In this document: piece by piece, positions 13,831-20,233 of the stretch
How positions within the stretch are numbered: the stretch's first letter is position 1
Layout: the number at the start of each line of letters is the position of its first letter
Origin: a virus
Length of the DNA: 23,494 bases
Virus record (IMG/VR): IMGVR_UViG_3300015371_000184
Location: 1 to 23,494 of that record
Strand: one strand, 5' to 3'
Made by a program: the position numbers and the translations under genes
Notes under the pieces: model-generated
Told to the model about the DNA's origin: nothing
Seen by the model: the letters and a program-made list of their open reading frames with translations, nothing else
Databases searched by the model: none

Positions 13831-14274
13831 CTAGAGCTTGGCGTACGCAGCGATGGCTTCGCGCAGCTCGTCGACCTTGGACTTGAGCACTAGCAGCGGC
13901 GGAATACGCCGCGGCAGCGACTTGGACACGTTCCAGCTGTCCGGCAGCAGGGAGGTCGCGCCCAACGCACGAGCGCGGGCGATAATGTGCCGCCGGGTGG
14001 CGTCCGGGTTCTTCGCCCGTCCTATCGCCTGGATGGCGTTAGACAGGTCCTTGGTATTGGCTATCGGGTAGCCGCCGCCGGACATGGCCTGGCCGCGGTC
14101 GGCCATACGCTGGCGCTGCTCAGCAGTGAATTGCCGCTTATAGAATTCTTCGTTGTCGTCCGGCTCGTCGTCAGCCCTTTTCATTATCATCATTCTTGCG
14201 TGCTCTTGGCACGGGTTGTCCACGCAGCTGATCTCGTGGAGCTTTAGCTTGCGGAGGATTCGTCGCTTCGGCAT
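13831..14274 (-). CDS. DUF6582-like head-region protein (147 aa)
   Basis: The ATG at 14274 follows GAAGGAGACGAAG. Two known-looking pieces are visible: L-H-E-I-S-C-V-D-N-P (about 12-21), a phrase typical of the ends of XkdF-like phage proteases and related head proteins, and Y-P-I-A-N-T-K-D-L-S-N-A-I-Q-A-I-G-R (about 70-87) with H-I-I-A-R-A-R-A-L-G-A, the core of the DUF6582 type. No catalytic site. It sits between the protease fusion and the scaffold, so it probably took over a part usually fused to the protease (inference). A 65-residue gene overlaps its start by 104 bases. Confidence 0.75.
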   Translation of the reverse strand: MPKRRILRKLKLHEISCVDNPCQEHARMMIMKRADDEPDDNEEFYKRQFTAEQRQRMADRGQAMSGGGYPIANTKDLSNAIQAIGRAKNPDATRRHIIARARALGATSLLPDSWNVSKSLPRRIPPLLVLKSKVDELREAIAAYAKL

Positions 14275-14368
14275 CTTCGTCTCCTTCGGTCGGGTGCCCG
14301 GTCCACGGATTCTCCTTGTCGAAGGCGAGCACGCGGTGCAGCCATTGCGTTGCTGGTGATTCAGCCAT
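14171..14368 (-). CDS. Possible small overlapping protein (65 aa)
   Basis: Its ATG at 14368 overlaps the stop of the protease fusion (TAATG), so it would be translated by coupling. The first half (A-T-Q-W-L-H-R-V-L-A-F-D-K-E-N-P-W-T-G-H) looks like real protein. The second half, which overlaps the next gene, is P/A/D/E-rich. It would explain the 94-base gap between the fusion stop and the next start. It has no recognised family. Confidence 0.45.
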   Translation of the reverse strand: MAESPATQWLHRVLAFDKENPWTGHPTEGDEDAEATNPPQAKAPRDQLRGQPVPRARKNDDNEKG

Positions 14369-16296
14369 TAGATTTTCACCTTCTTCGGGAAGTTGTTGGC
14401 GATATAGCCGTTGGCCATTCCCAGCGCCTGGGAGCCGTCGTTCGCCGCGCCGATCACCCGCCGCAGCGCCCCCTCGCGCACGTCGCCTGCGGCGTAGACC
14501 CCCGGCATACTAGTCTCCAGCGCGGCCCGCCCAGGACCGCCGACCTTGATGAAGCCCTTCTCGTCGCGGTCGAGGCTGCTTGCCCAGCTGGTGTTCGGCC
14601 TGGAGCCTATGGCATAGAGCACGCCGCGCGCCGGGATGGTGCCGCCACTTTTCAGCACCGCACCGGTCATACGCTTGTTCTGGTCGGTCTTGATCTCGGT
14701 GATAGCGTCACGCAGGACCCTGATCCGCGGGTGGTTCTCGACCTGGTCCCGCAGGTACTTGGACATGTCGTCGATGCCGCTGCGCGCGACCAACGTCACG
14801 CGGTTCGATCCGGCTGCGTCAATGGCTGCTTGCCCGGCCGAATTGGCGCCGCCGACGACAATGGCGTCGCCGCTGCCAACCCGCGCCTTCAGCGCGTCGG
14901 AGGAGCCGTACACAACGTCGGGGGAATCCGCGCCGGGAATGTTGATGTGGTTGAATTGCACGCCACCGGCAGCGATTACCGAGCGCGTCTGCACGCTGGA
15001 GCCGTCGTCGAAGCTCACGGTCTTCAATCCGGTCTTGGCATCGTAGGAGAGCCCCGTCACCCGCTTATCGAATTGCAAGTCGGCGCCCACGCGCTGCGCC
15101 TGTAGCGCGCTTTCCTTCGCCAGCGTCTCGCCCTTCACCCCGGCGGGAAAACCCATCAGGTTCTCGATGCGCGAGGAGGCGCCCGCCTGGCCGCCGGGTT
15201 TGTGCTCGGCCTCGACCACCATGGTGTTGAGACCTTCGGTGCCGCCGTAAATGCCCGCCGACAGCCCCGCTGGTCCCGCACCGATCACGACCACGTCGCG
15301 TATGGGGCCGGGCGTGCCGGTCACGCCTTCGTGCAGGCGTTCCGCGTGCATCTGGTCATTGATGCGCACCTGTTCATTGATTAGCTTGCTCACCACTCGG
15401 TCGGTCGGCGGCAGGCCCTGGTACTGGAACAGCTGGCGGTCGAGATAGGCCCAACGCTTGGTCATCCGGTCGCCTTTGGTCTGGTCGCCCTTGCCCTCGT
15501 AGGCGAAGCGGCCGTGCTCGCGCAGCTGGTCCTCACGGTACTTCTCGAAATGCTCGACGTCCTCGACCTCGACCCGGCGCCCGCCAATGGAGAAGCCGCG
15601 GTAGACGCCGGTGCGAAACTTCTCCAGGATCTCCGGGTTGGTCGGCTTCATGGCGATCATTAGCCCGGTCACCCGGGTGTTGATGCCCATAGCCTTGGCA
15701 ATGTCGGAGGTGAGCGGGAAGGCGAAGACGATGGTGCCCTGTTCGTCGCCGTTGTGCATGTCCTTGGCGACCCGGCTGTTCTGCATGAAGTCGGTGGCGC
15801 ACTCCAGCATGGACACTTCCGGGATATGCTCCGGCACAGAGCTGCCGTCCGGGTCGCGATTGAGGTCGTAATAGTCCTGGCCGTTCTTGGTGCAGACGAT
15901 AGCCCAGCCGAACACCAGCCCGAGCGAGTCGTCGACCTTGAATAGCGCGACGTCGAACTCGCCCTTCTGCACGTCGTCCATCATCGGGCAGTCGGCACCC
16001 AGCTCCACCGCGTGATCGTGGATCTGCTGCAGCATGGTCTGGTCACTCTTGGAGTGGCGCGCCCCGATCTTGGCGAACTCCTCCTGGGTGATCATGGCGG
16101 CGTGCTTCTGCGACTTCCACTGCTCGATCTGGTCCTTCAATCCCGTGAGCTGGCCGCTGACGTCGTCCAAGCGCTTGCCATAGTAGGCGGCGAGCGCCAT
16201 GCGAATGCGCTCAGCCTTCGACTTGCCGCGGAAGCGCTTGTCGTCGCTGTTCACGAAGTCGTCGATGTAATCAGCGGCGCTGCCACCAAGAGGCAT
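14368..16296 (-). CDS. XkdF-like prohead protease fused to a cysteine-free thioredoxin-reductase-like flavoprotein (642 aa)
   Basis: The ATG at 16296 follows GCGAGGTACTCC. Residues 1-95 are helical and include G-A-R-H-S-K-S-D, a string seen in phage head proteins. Residues 110-245 fit the XkdF-like serine protease domain: V-F-G-W-A-I-V, D-M-H-N-G (likely catalytic H181), and G-F-S-I-G-G (likely S236). After a charged linker, residues 333-636 form a full two-domain pyridine-nucleotide reductase: FAD site G-A-G-P-A-G (339-344), G-G-Q-A-G, NAD(P)H site V-G-G-A-N-S-A-G-Q-A-A (481-491), Y-A-I-G-S-R-P-N-T (561-569) and the second FAD contact Y-A-A-G-D-V (601-606). No cysteine occurs after C166, so the CxxC of true thioredoxin reductases is absent. 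The frame is uninterrupted across both parts. The protease part should mature the prohead; the reductase role is unknown. Confidence 0.88.
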   Translation of the reverse strand: MPLGGSAADYIDDFVNSDDKRFRGKSKAERIRMALAAYYGKRLDDVSGQLTGLKDQIEQWKSQKHAAMITQEEFAKIGARHSKSDQTMLQQIHDHAVELGADCPMMDDVQKGEFDVALFKVDDSLGLVFGWAIVCTKNGQDYYDLNRDPDGSSVPEHIPEVSMLECATDFMQNSRVAKDMHNGDEQGTIVFAFPLTSDIAKAMGINTRVTGLMIAMKPTNPEILEKFRTGVYRGFSIGGRRVEVEDVEHFEKYREDQLREHGRFAYEGKGDQTKGDRMTKRWAYLDRQLFQYQGLPPTDRVVSKLINEQVRINDQMHAERLHEGVTGTPGPIRDVVVIGAGPAGLSAGIYGGTEGLNTMVVEAEHKPGGQAGASSRIENLMGFPAGVKGETLAKESALQAQRVGADLQFDKRVTGLSYDAKTGLKTVSFDDGSSVQTRSVIAAGGVQFNHINIPGADSPDVVYGSSDALKARVGSGDAIVVGGANSAGQAAIDAAGSNRVTLVARSGIDDMSKYLRDQVENHPRIRVLRDAITEIKTDQNKRMTGAVLKSGGTIPARGVLYAIGSRPNTSWASSLDRDEKGFIKVGGPGRAALETSMPGVYAAGDVREGALRRVIGAANDGSQALGMANGYIANNFPKKVKI

Positions 16297-16313
16297 GGAG
16301 TACCTCGCACGGC

Positions 16314-16344
16314 AAAAGCCCGGCCAGCAAGCGCCAGCCGGGCT
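16314..16344 (-). terminator. Hairpin with T run before the protease fusion gene
   Basis: AGCCCGGC and GCCGGGCT form an eight-pair stem with a 12-base loop, and TTT follows on the minus strand. It sits in the 100-base gap before the fusion gene, just upstream of its ribosome-binding site. It could partially terminate late transcripts and so set the ratio of lysis to head transcripts, or stabilise the downstream message. Confidence 0.5.
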
Positions 16345-16396
16345 AAGGAGTTTGGTAAAGGTTTAGGCTAGTTTAGATGCGCAACCGGCTCACGCG

Positions 16397-16726
16397 TCAC
16401 GTTGCCGGAGTGTTCGCCATCACCGCACCCGCGAGGGCGTCGGCGCTGGCCTTGAGCTTAGCAGCGAGGTCGTTGATTGCCGCTGGGTCGGAAGCGTTCT
16501 GTTGGATCAAGGTGGCCAGATTCTGAATCAGAGCAACCGCGCTCTGCTCGGCATCGGTGTTGGCGCTGACCTGCGTGGTGAGGGCAGCAATCGCGTCGTC
16601 CATAGCAGCCATGTCCGTCTCCATTCTGTTCAAGGTAGGTAGGAGTTTGGTCACCTTCCTATCTAAACCAGACAACGTCGAGGTGATCCAGTTCAACGTT
16701 GCCTGATCGACCCAGAGGAACGGCAT
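16397..16726 (-). CDS. Small helical phage protein (109 aa)
   Basis: The ATG at 16726 follows GCGGGAGGTGCCCT. The whole protein is a helical, alanine-rich repeat: L-T-T-Q-V-S-A-N-T-D-A-E-Q-S-A, then I-Q-N-L-A-T-L-I-Q-Q and L-K-A-S-A-D-A-L-A-G-A-V. This pattern is common in short phage proteins near tail or lysis genes that form coiled coils. Function unknown. A hairpin lies upstream (16749-16773). Confidence 0.75.
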   Translation of the reverse strand: MPFLWVDQATLNWITSTLSGLDRKVTKLLPTLNRMETDMAAMDDAIAALTTQVSANTDAEQSAVALIQNLATLIQQNASDPAAINDLAAKLKASADALAGAVMANTPAT

Positions 16727-16748
16727 AGGGCACCTCCCGCTTGACCGA

Positions 16749-16773
16749 CCCCTGACGCTAATACATACAGGGG
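16749..16773 (-). other. Intergenic hairpin before the 109-residue gene
   Basis: CCCCTG and CAGGGG form a six-pair stem with a 13-base loop in the 84-base gap after the permuted papain-like gene. No T run is adjacent. It is one of several hairpins at gene junctions of the late strand. Confidence 0.35.
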
Positions 16774-16810
16774 CATGAATCGAAGGGTTTTTCTCACAGG
16801 CGAGGTACGG

Positions 16811-17476
16811 CTAGGTCTCGTTTGGCCCGAGCACGAGTCCGGGCACCGGATGCCAAAACGTATCGCGATTGACGAAGCGGGGATCCATGAGCAGCACCAG
16901 GATCAGGTCGGTCGGGCTGACCCTGTTGCGCGGCCATATCAGTTGCTTGGTCCCCCAGAACCCGCCCACCTCCATCGCCCACACGCACAGCTCGGCGCAG
17001 AACCAATGCTCTTCGAGCCGCCAGTCGCGCTGGCCAGGAAAGCTGTCGTTGACGAAGTCGCGCAGTCCTGAGTTATCGAAACCCTTATTTAGTTGCGTCG
17101 CAGCCATGCGACGAATGTCGTCGGCGCGCGGCGTCTCCAGGATCATCTGCCGCCGGTAGGCGAACTGCTGGTAGTCGAACGGCCGCTGCGCCACCCCGCG
17201 CGGATTGCCGTGAATGAATGGCGAGTTGGGGCTGTCCGAGGCGCCGAGCAGGCTGCCATCCTTCAGCAGCATGTCGACGTGGCTGAACGGGCTGTGGTTG
17301 GCCCGGCGGATCAAGCCTGAGGCCCAGTTCTTATTGAACGCCATGCTGATCGGCCAGCGCTTGCAAAACCCCGGCGTACGCTTGCGCCAGTCCGGCGCCG
17401 CCGTCGAGAACTGCAGAACCAGCTTGTCCTCGCGCGGGCGCGCGAGTAGTTCGTCGATGGTCGGGCTGTCAGGCAC
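16811..17476 (-). CDS. Permuted papain-like (YiiX/NlpC-P60-type) peptidase (221 aa)
   Basis: The start is GTG 17476, overlapping the previous stop by eight bases; no better start is seen. The order of catalytic residues is permuted as in YiiX/YebB-type enzymes: S-P-F-S-H-V-D-M (H66) first, then H-W-F-C-A-E-L-C (C160). A-S-D-S-P-N-S-P and S-P-T-D-L follow the usual layout. Related enzymes cut peptide or amide bonds, often in cell-wall or lipid-linked substrates. Lying directly behind the peptidoglycan-binding gene, it may help lysis or entry. The substrate is not shown by sequence. Confidence 0.72.
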   Translation of the reverse strand: MPDSPTIDELLARPREDKLVLQFSTAAPDWRKRTPGFCKRWPISMAFNKNWASGLIRRANHSPFSHVDMLLKDGSLLGASDSPNSPFIHGNPRGVAQRPFDYQQFAYRRQMILETPRADDIRRMAATQLNKGFDNSGLRDFVNDSFPGQRDWRLEEHWFCAELCVWAMEVGGFWGTKQLIWPRNRVSPTDLILVLLMDPRFVNRDTFWHPVPGLVLGPNET

Positions 17477-17849
17477 TGAGCTTGTCCACTTCGCGCTTGA
17501 TCGCGGCCGAGGTCATTGTTCCGGCCCAACCGTCGGCGTCGAGCCCATGCTTCTGCTGGAATTGTCTAACCGCCTCCTTGGTCTTGGGCCCGTAGTCGCC
17601 GTCCACGTCGACCTTGTAGCCGAGCTTATTGAGCGACTGCTGCAGCCACTTCACGTCGTAGGCGGGCGCCTGCTGCAGCGGGATCCCCAGCAGCGGGGCG
17701 AAGTCGGTGTACAAGCTGGTGAGCAACGGCATCAGCTCCGGCAGCTGCTTCTGCAGCTCCTTGTAGATGGGCTCGGCCAGCTGCACGGCGCGTTGAATGT
17801 CATTGCGCCGGTGGAGTGCCTTGAAGGCAATTCCGACAATGTCGACCAT
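17469..17849 (-). CDS. Peptidoglycan-binding domain protein (126 aa)
   Basis: ATG 17849 shares ATGA with the lipoprotein stop; an upstream frame to 18116 is arginine-rich shadow. Residues 1-60 are helical (I-Y-K-E-L-Q-K-Q-L-P-E-L). Residues 64-120 form a PG_binding_1 three-helix domain: V-K-W-L-Q-Q-S-L-N-K-L-G-Y, D-G-D-Y-G-P-K-T-K-E-A-V-R-Q-F-Q-Q and D-G-W-A-G. There is no catalytic domain, so it would act as an adaptor that brings partners to the wall or needs the neighbouring peptidase. Confidence 0.82.
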   Translation of the reverse strand: MVDIVGIAFKALHRRNDIQRAVQLAEPIYKELQKQLPELMPLLTSLYTDFAPLLGIPLQQAPAYDVKWLQQSLNKLGYKVDVDGDYGPKTKEAVRQFQQKHGLDADGWAGTMTSAAIKREVDKLSA

Positions 17850-18157
17850 CACTGCACCTGATAGTGAATGGGCACGCCGTTGACCTCGACCACGCCGCCG
17901 GTGGGCGGCTTCTCGCCGGGCGCGAGCGATTTGAGCTGGCCGGAACGCTGGGCCTGGATGGCGTCGCATACCTGCTTGCCGAAGGCGGCGACGTCTGCCG
18001 GATTGACCGCGACCAAGGCGGCAGCAATATCGGCGGCGACGACGATGGCGCCGCAGTTCGAGGCGATCCAGTCGACCACCGCCTGCGGCGTGATCGTGGT
18101 CGTTCCCGGTGTGCAAGCCGCAGCCAGCAGCACCAAGGCAAAGATGGCTTTGCGCAT
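17849..18157 (-). CDS. Small lipoprotein (102 aa)
   Basis: The ATG at 18157 follows AGAGGATAGCC. The N-terminus is a lipoprotein signal: M-R-K, hydrophobic A-I-F-A-L-V-L-L, and lipobox A-A-A-C (C15). The mature chain is helical (V-V-D-W-I-A-S-N-C-G-A) with a proline- and glycine-rich end. Its place between holin-like and peptidoglycan-binding genes suggests an outer-membrane role, possibly as a spanin subunit, but it lacks the short proline-rich form of classical Rz1, and no inner-membrane partner is seen. A general phage lipoprotein is equally possible. Confidence 0.7.
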   Translation of the reverse strand: MRKAIFALVLLAAACTPGTTTITPQAVVDWIASNCGAIVVAADIAAALVAVNPADVAAFGKQVCDAIQAQRSGQLKSLAPGEKPPTGGVVEVNGVPIHYQVQ

Positions 18158-18159
18158 GG

Positions 18160-18399
18160 CTATCCTCTTCGAGCGCTTTGGGGTGTGACAGTGGAGTTGA
18201 AGTAGGTCTTCAGCACGATGGTGAGCGCGCCGATAATCGCTTGGATCGCCACCACGATGTAGGCTTGCAGCTCGGCTGAGAGGTCGACCTTACCGCCGGT
18301 GAAGATCACCAGCGCCGAAGCTATGACGCCGACGACCTGCGCCCAGTTGATCTTCGACCACCACGTGGACTGCACCGGAACGGTGACTTCGTCGGCCAT
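18160..18399 (-). CDS. Holin-like membrane protein (79 aa)
   Basis: The ATG at 18399 follows TAGGGAGGATAGC; the longer in-frame opening to 18585 is a shadow of the peptidase gene. Two hydrophobic helices (residues about 20-35, A-Q-V-V-G-V-I-A-S-A-L-V-I-F, and 47-64, Y-I-V-V-A-I-Q-A-I-I-G-A-L-T-I-V-L) are joined by a short polar turn, with a polar N-terminus and basic tail. That matches class II holins, which open the inner membrane at lysis time. Its place next to wall-cutting enzymes supports this. Confidence 0.72.
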   Translation of the reverse strand: MADEVTVPVQSTWWSKINWAQVVGVIASALVIFTGGKVDLSAELQAYIVVAIQAIIGALTIVLKTYFNSTVTPQSARRG

Positions 18400-18410
18400 T
18401 GCTATCCTCC

Positions 18411-19193
18411 CTAGGTGATCCCTCGCAGAACCCAGAAGTCGTCGCACAGCCCTGGATGCGTGAGGTAGGCGTAGGGCATCCAGAAGTGTCCGCCGTCGCC
18501 CCAATCCTTGCTCCAGCTGTTGAACACGCGCGTTGCGCCGGTTTGATCGAGCACCACCTTGTCGTCCTGGTAGCCGTCGATCCACACCGCGTGGCCGCCG
18601 ACCACGCCGCCGTACGGCATCGGCATGAGCCCGTTGCGGGCCATCTCGGCGGCCTCGAAGTTCTCGTAGACAGTGAAGCCGAAGATCACCGGCCAGCCGC
18701 GCACGATGGCTTGCTTGACCTGGCGCAGCCGCACGGTACCGTCGCCCCAGATACGCGCGTAGTCCTTCAGCACATCGCTGCGGGCTTCGTTGAAGGCCTC
18801 ACGCGAGGGCGGCGTCACCCAGTCCTTGTCGTCGTAGGGGCACGCCGCCCAGGACGCGATACCAAACTTCTTGATGCCTTTCACAACGTCGCGGATCTCG
18901 GCGCCGCTGTCGTCGCCGCTGGTACCTTCGAGCACCCGTGCGTTCCAGTAGGCAAAGCGCGGCGACATGAGCAGCGACAGGTCCTGCTTGCTGGCGGCGC
19001 GCAGGTAGTCGCAGGCCTTGGCCGAGGACCAGCCGGTGCAGCTGCCCTGCTCGCCCTGGTCGCCGATTGACGGCAGGAAGCTCTGGCTGAGGAAGGCCTG
19101 CGGCGGCAGCCGCGAGACCATGGGCACGAACTTGTGGTCGCGCCAGTCCGGCTTGTCTGGCTTCCACCCGTAGCGCTTGACCGTCTGCGTCAT
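18411..19193 (-). CDS. C1 (papain-type) cysteine peptidase (260 aa)
   Basis: ATG 19193 shares ATGA with the M15 gene's stop. The full papain tetrad is visible: Q46 and C52 in D-Q-G-E-Q-G-S-C-T-G-W, H201 in G-G-H-A-V, and N225 in F-N-S-W-S-K-D-W-G. The protein has a short N-terminal segment (about 40 residues) and no signal peptide or long inhibitory propeptide. C1 peptidases cleave proteins, not peptidoglycan, so the target is probably a host envelope or phage protein. Being co-translated with the M15 wall enzyme and next to a holin suggests release through the holin at lysis, or a virion role. Confidence 0.88.
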   Translation of the reverse strand: MTQTVKRYGWKPDKPDWRDHKFVPMVSRLPPQAFLSQSFLPSIGDQGEQGSCTGWSSAKACDYLRAASKQDLSLLMSPRFAYWNARVLEGTSGDDSGAEIRDVVKGIKKFGIASWAACPYDDKDWVTPPSREAFNEARSDVLKDYARIWGDGTVRLRQVKQAIVRGWPVIFGFTVYENFEAAEMARNGLMPMPYGGVVGGHAVWIDGYQDDKVVLDQTGATRVFNSWSKDWGDGGHFWMPYAYLTHPGLCDDFWVLRGIT

Positions 19194-20233
19194 ACCACGA
19201 ACTCCCAGTCGACCCGGCCCATGCCGGATATGCCAACCGCGCGCGCGAGCGCGGGCGAGAGGTCGATCCCAGCGTGGTTGGTGCGCCGTCCGCGGTGGTC
19301 GGTGCCGGTCTCGGCCTGTGGTCGGTTGTTGAATTGCCAGTAGGGATCGTCAGTATTCCACGGCCCGACGTCTTCGATGCTGGCGACCGACCAGGATCCG
19401 GTCTTCGGGTTGGTGACCTTGACCTTGGGACGCACGCCCGCGAAGTGCCAAGGCAACGCCACCACCGGCTCGGCGTCGCCGATGGTGTGACCGTCATAGG
19501 CGCTCTTCTCGCGCCCCGCATCGACGCTGCCGCCGAACACGCTGGCGGTGACGTTGCCGATCTTGTAGCCGGGGCTCCACTCGGGGACGACGACCGGCGC
19601 CTGCGGCGGGTGCAGCAGCAGCGCCTGCCAGGTGTAGCGGCCGACCACCCCGTCGACGAACAGGTGCGCCGCCTTCTGGAACGCCTTGACCGAGCGGGTG
19701 GTGGCCGGGCCGAAGTCGCCGTCCTGCGCGATGCCGAGCAGCTTCTGCAGGTATTTGACGTCGGCACCGGTCGAGCCCTCACGCAGCACCGGCTTGTCGT
19801 CCACCGGCGTGGCCGACGGGTCGGGCGGCGGCAGGGTGGCCAGGATCCAGGGCAGATCGCTGTCGTAGTGCGAGGCATCAGCTCTGACCGAGATGTGCAC
19901 ATGCTTGTCGTGTGGGTTGATGCCGTGGTACGGGCGCCACTTCCCCGACACCGTCGGGTTCCAGATGCGGCTATTCGATATGACGTACTTCAGCCGCACG
20001 TCATGATTCATTTTGAGCATGTCGGCGAAGGCATAGGAATCGAAGCCGCCGTGCGGATCGTGCGTCAGGTCGAGCGCGCAGACCACACCCGCCTTGTTGG
20101 GGTTGTGGTCCGACAGCCGGGACGAATGCGCCTCGTCGCCGATGGTGCCGTCGTCCAAGCGCGAGCGCTCGGGCGCCAGCTTGTCCACTTGCGCGCGCAG
20201 AACTTCTAGGCTCTTCGCTAAACGCCAGGTCAT
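19190..20233 (-). CDS. Three-domain endolysin-type protein: M15-like peptidase, PG-binding, double-psi barrel (347 aa)
   Basis: The ATG at 20233 overlaps the preceding stop. Residues 1-135 resemble M15 zinc peptidases of phages: S-D-H-N-P (H43), C-A-L-D-L-T-H-D (D55), and H-V-H-I-S-V (H111, H113), with K-Y-V-I-S-N-S-R-I-W between. Residues 148-206 form a PG_binding_1 domain (G-A-D-V-K-Y-L-Q-K-L-L-G). Residues 222-346 look like an RlpA-type double-psi beta barrel (V-A-S-I-E-D-V-G-P-W, G-I-D-L-S-P-A-L-A-R-A-V-G). M15 enzymes cut peptide cross-links; RlpA-type barrels cut glycan strands when their acidic residue is present. The combination is unusual and predicts bifunctional wall degradation. 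Confidence 0.83.
   Translation of the reverse strand: MTWRLAKSLEVLRAQVDKLAPERSRLDDGTIGDEAHSSRLSDHNPNKAGVVCALDLTHDPHGGFDSYAFADMLKMNHDVRLKYVISNSRIWNPTVSGKWRPYHGINPHDKHVHISVRADASHYDSDLPWILATLPPPDPSATPVDDKPVLREGSTGADVKYLQKLLGIAQDGDFGPATTRSVKAFQKAAHLFVDGVVGRYTWQALLLHPPQAPVVVPEWSPGYKIGNVTASVFGGSVDAGREKSAYDGHTIGDAEPVVALPWHFAGVRPKVKVTNPKTGSWSVASIEDVGPWNTDDPYWQFNNRPQAETGTDHRGRRTNHAGIDLSPALARAVGISGMGRVDWEFVV

Noticed and set aside
13177-13893. Plus-strand open frames (238 and 204 residues) over the scaffold gene
   Set aside because: Low-complexity serine-, leucine- or arginine-rich translations opposite a convincing scaffold gene.
18799-19902. A 367-residue minus-strand frame over the C1 and M15 genes
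   Set aside because: Arginine-, serine- and threonine-rich shadow; the other frame carries the papain tetrad and M15 motifs.
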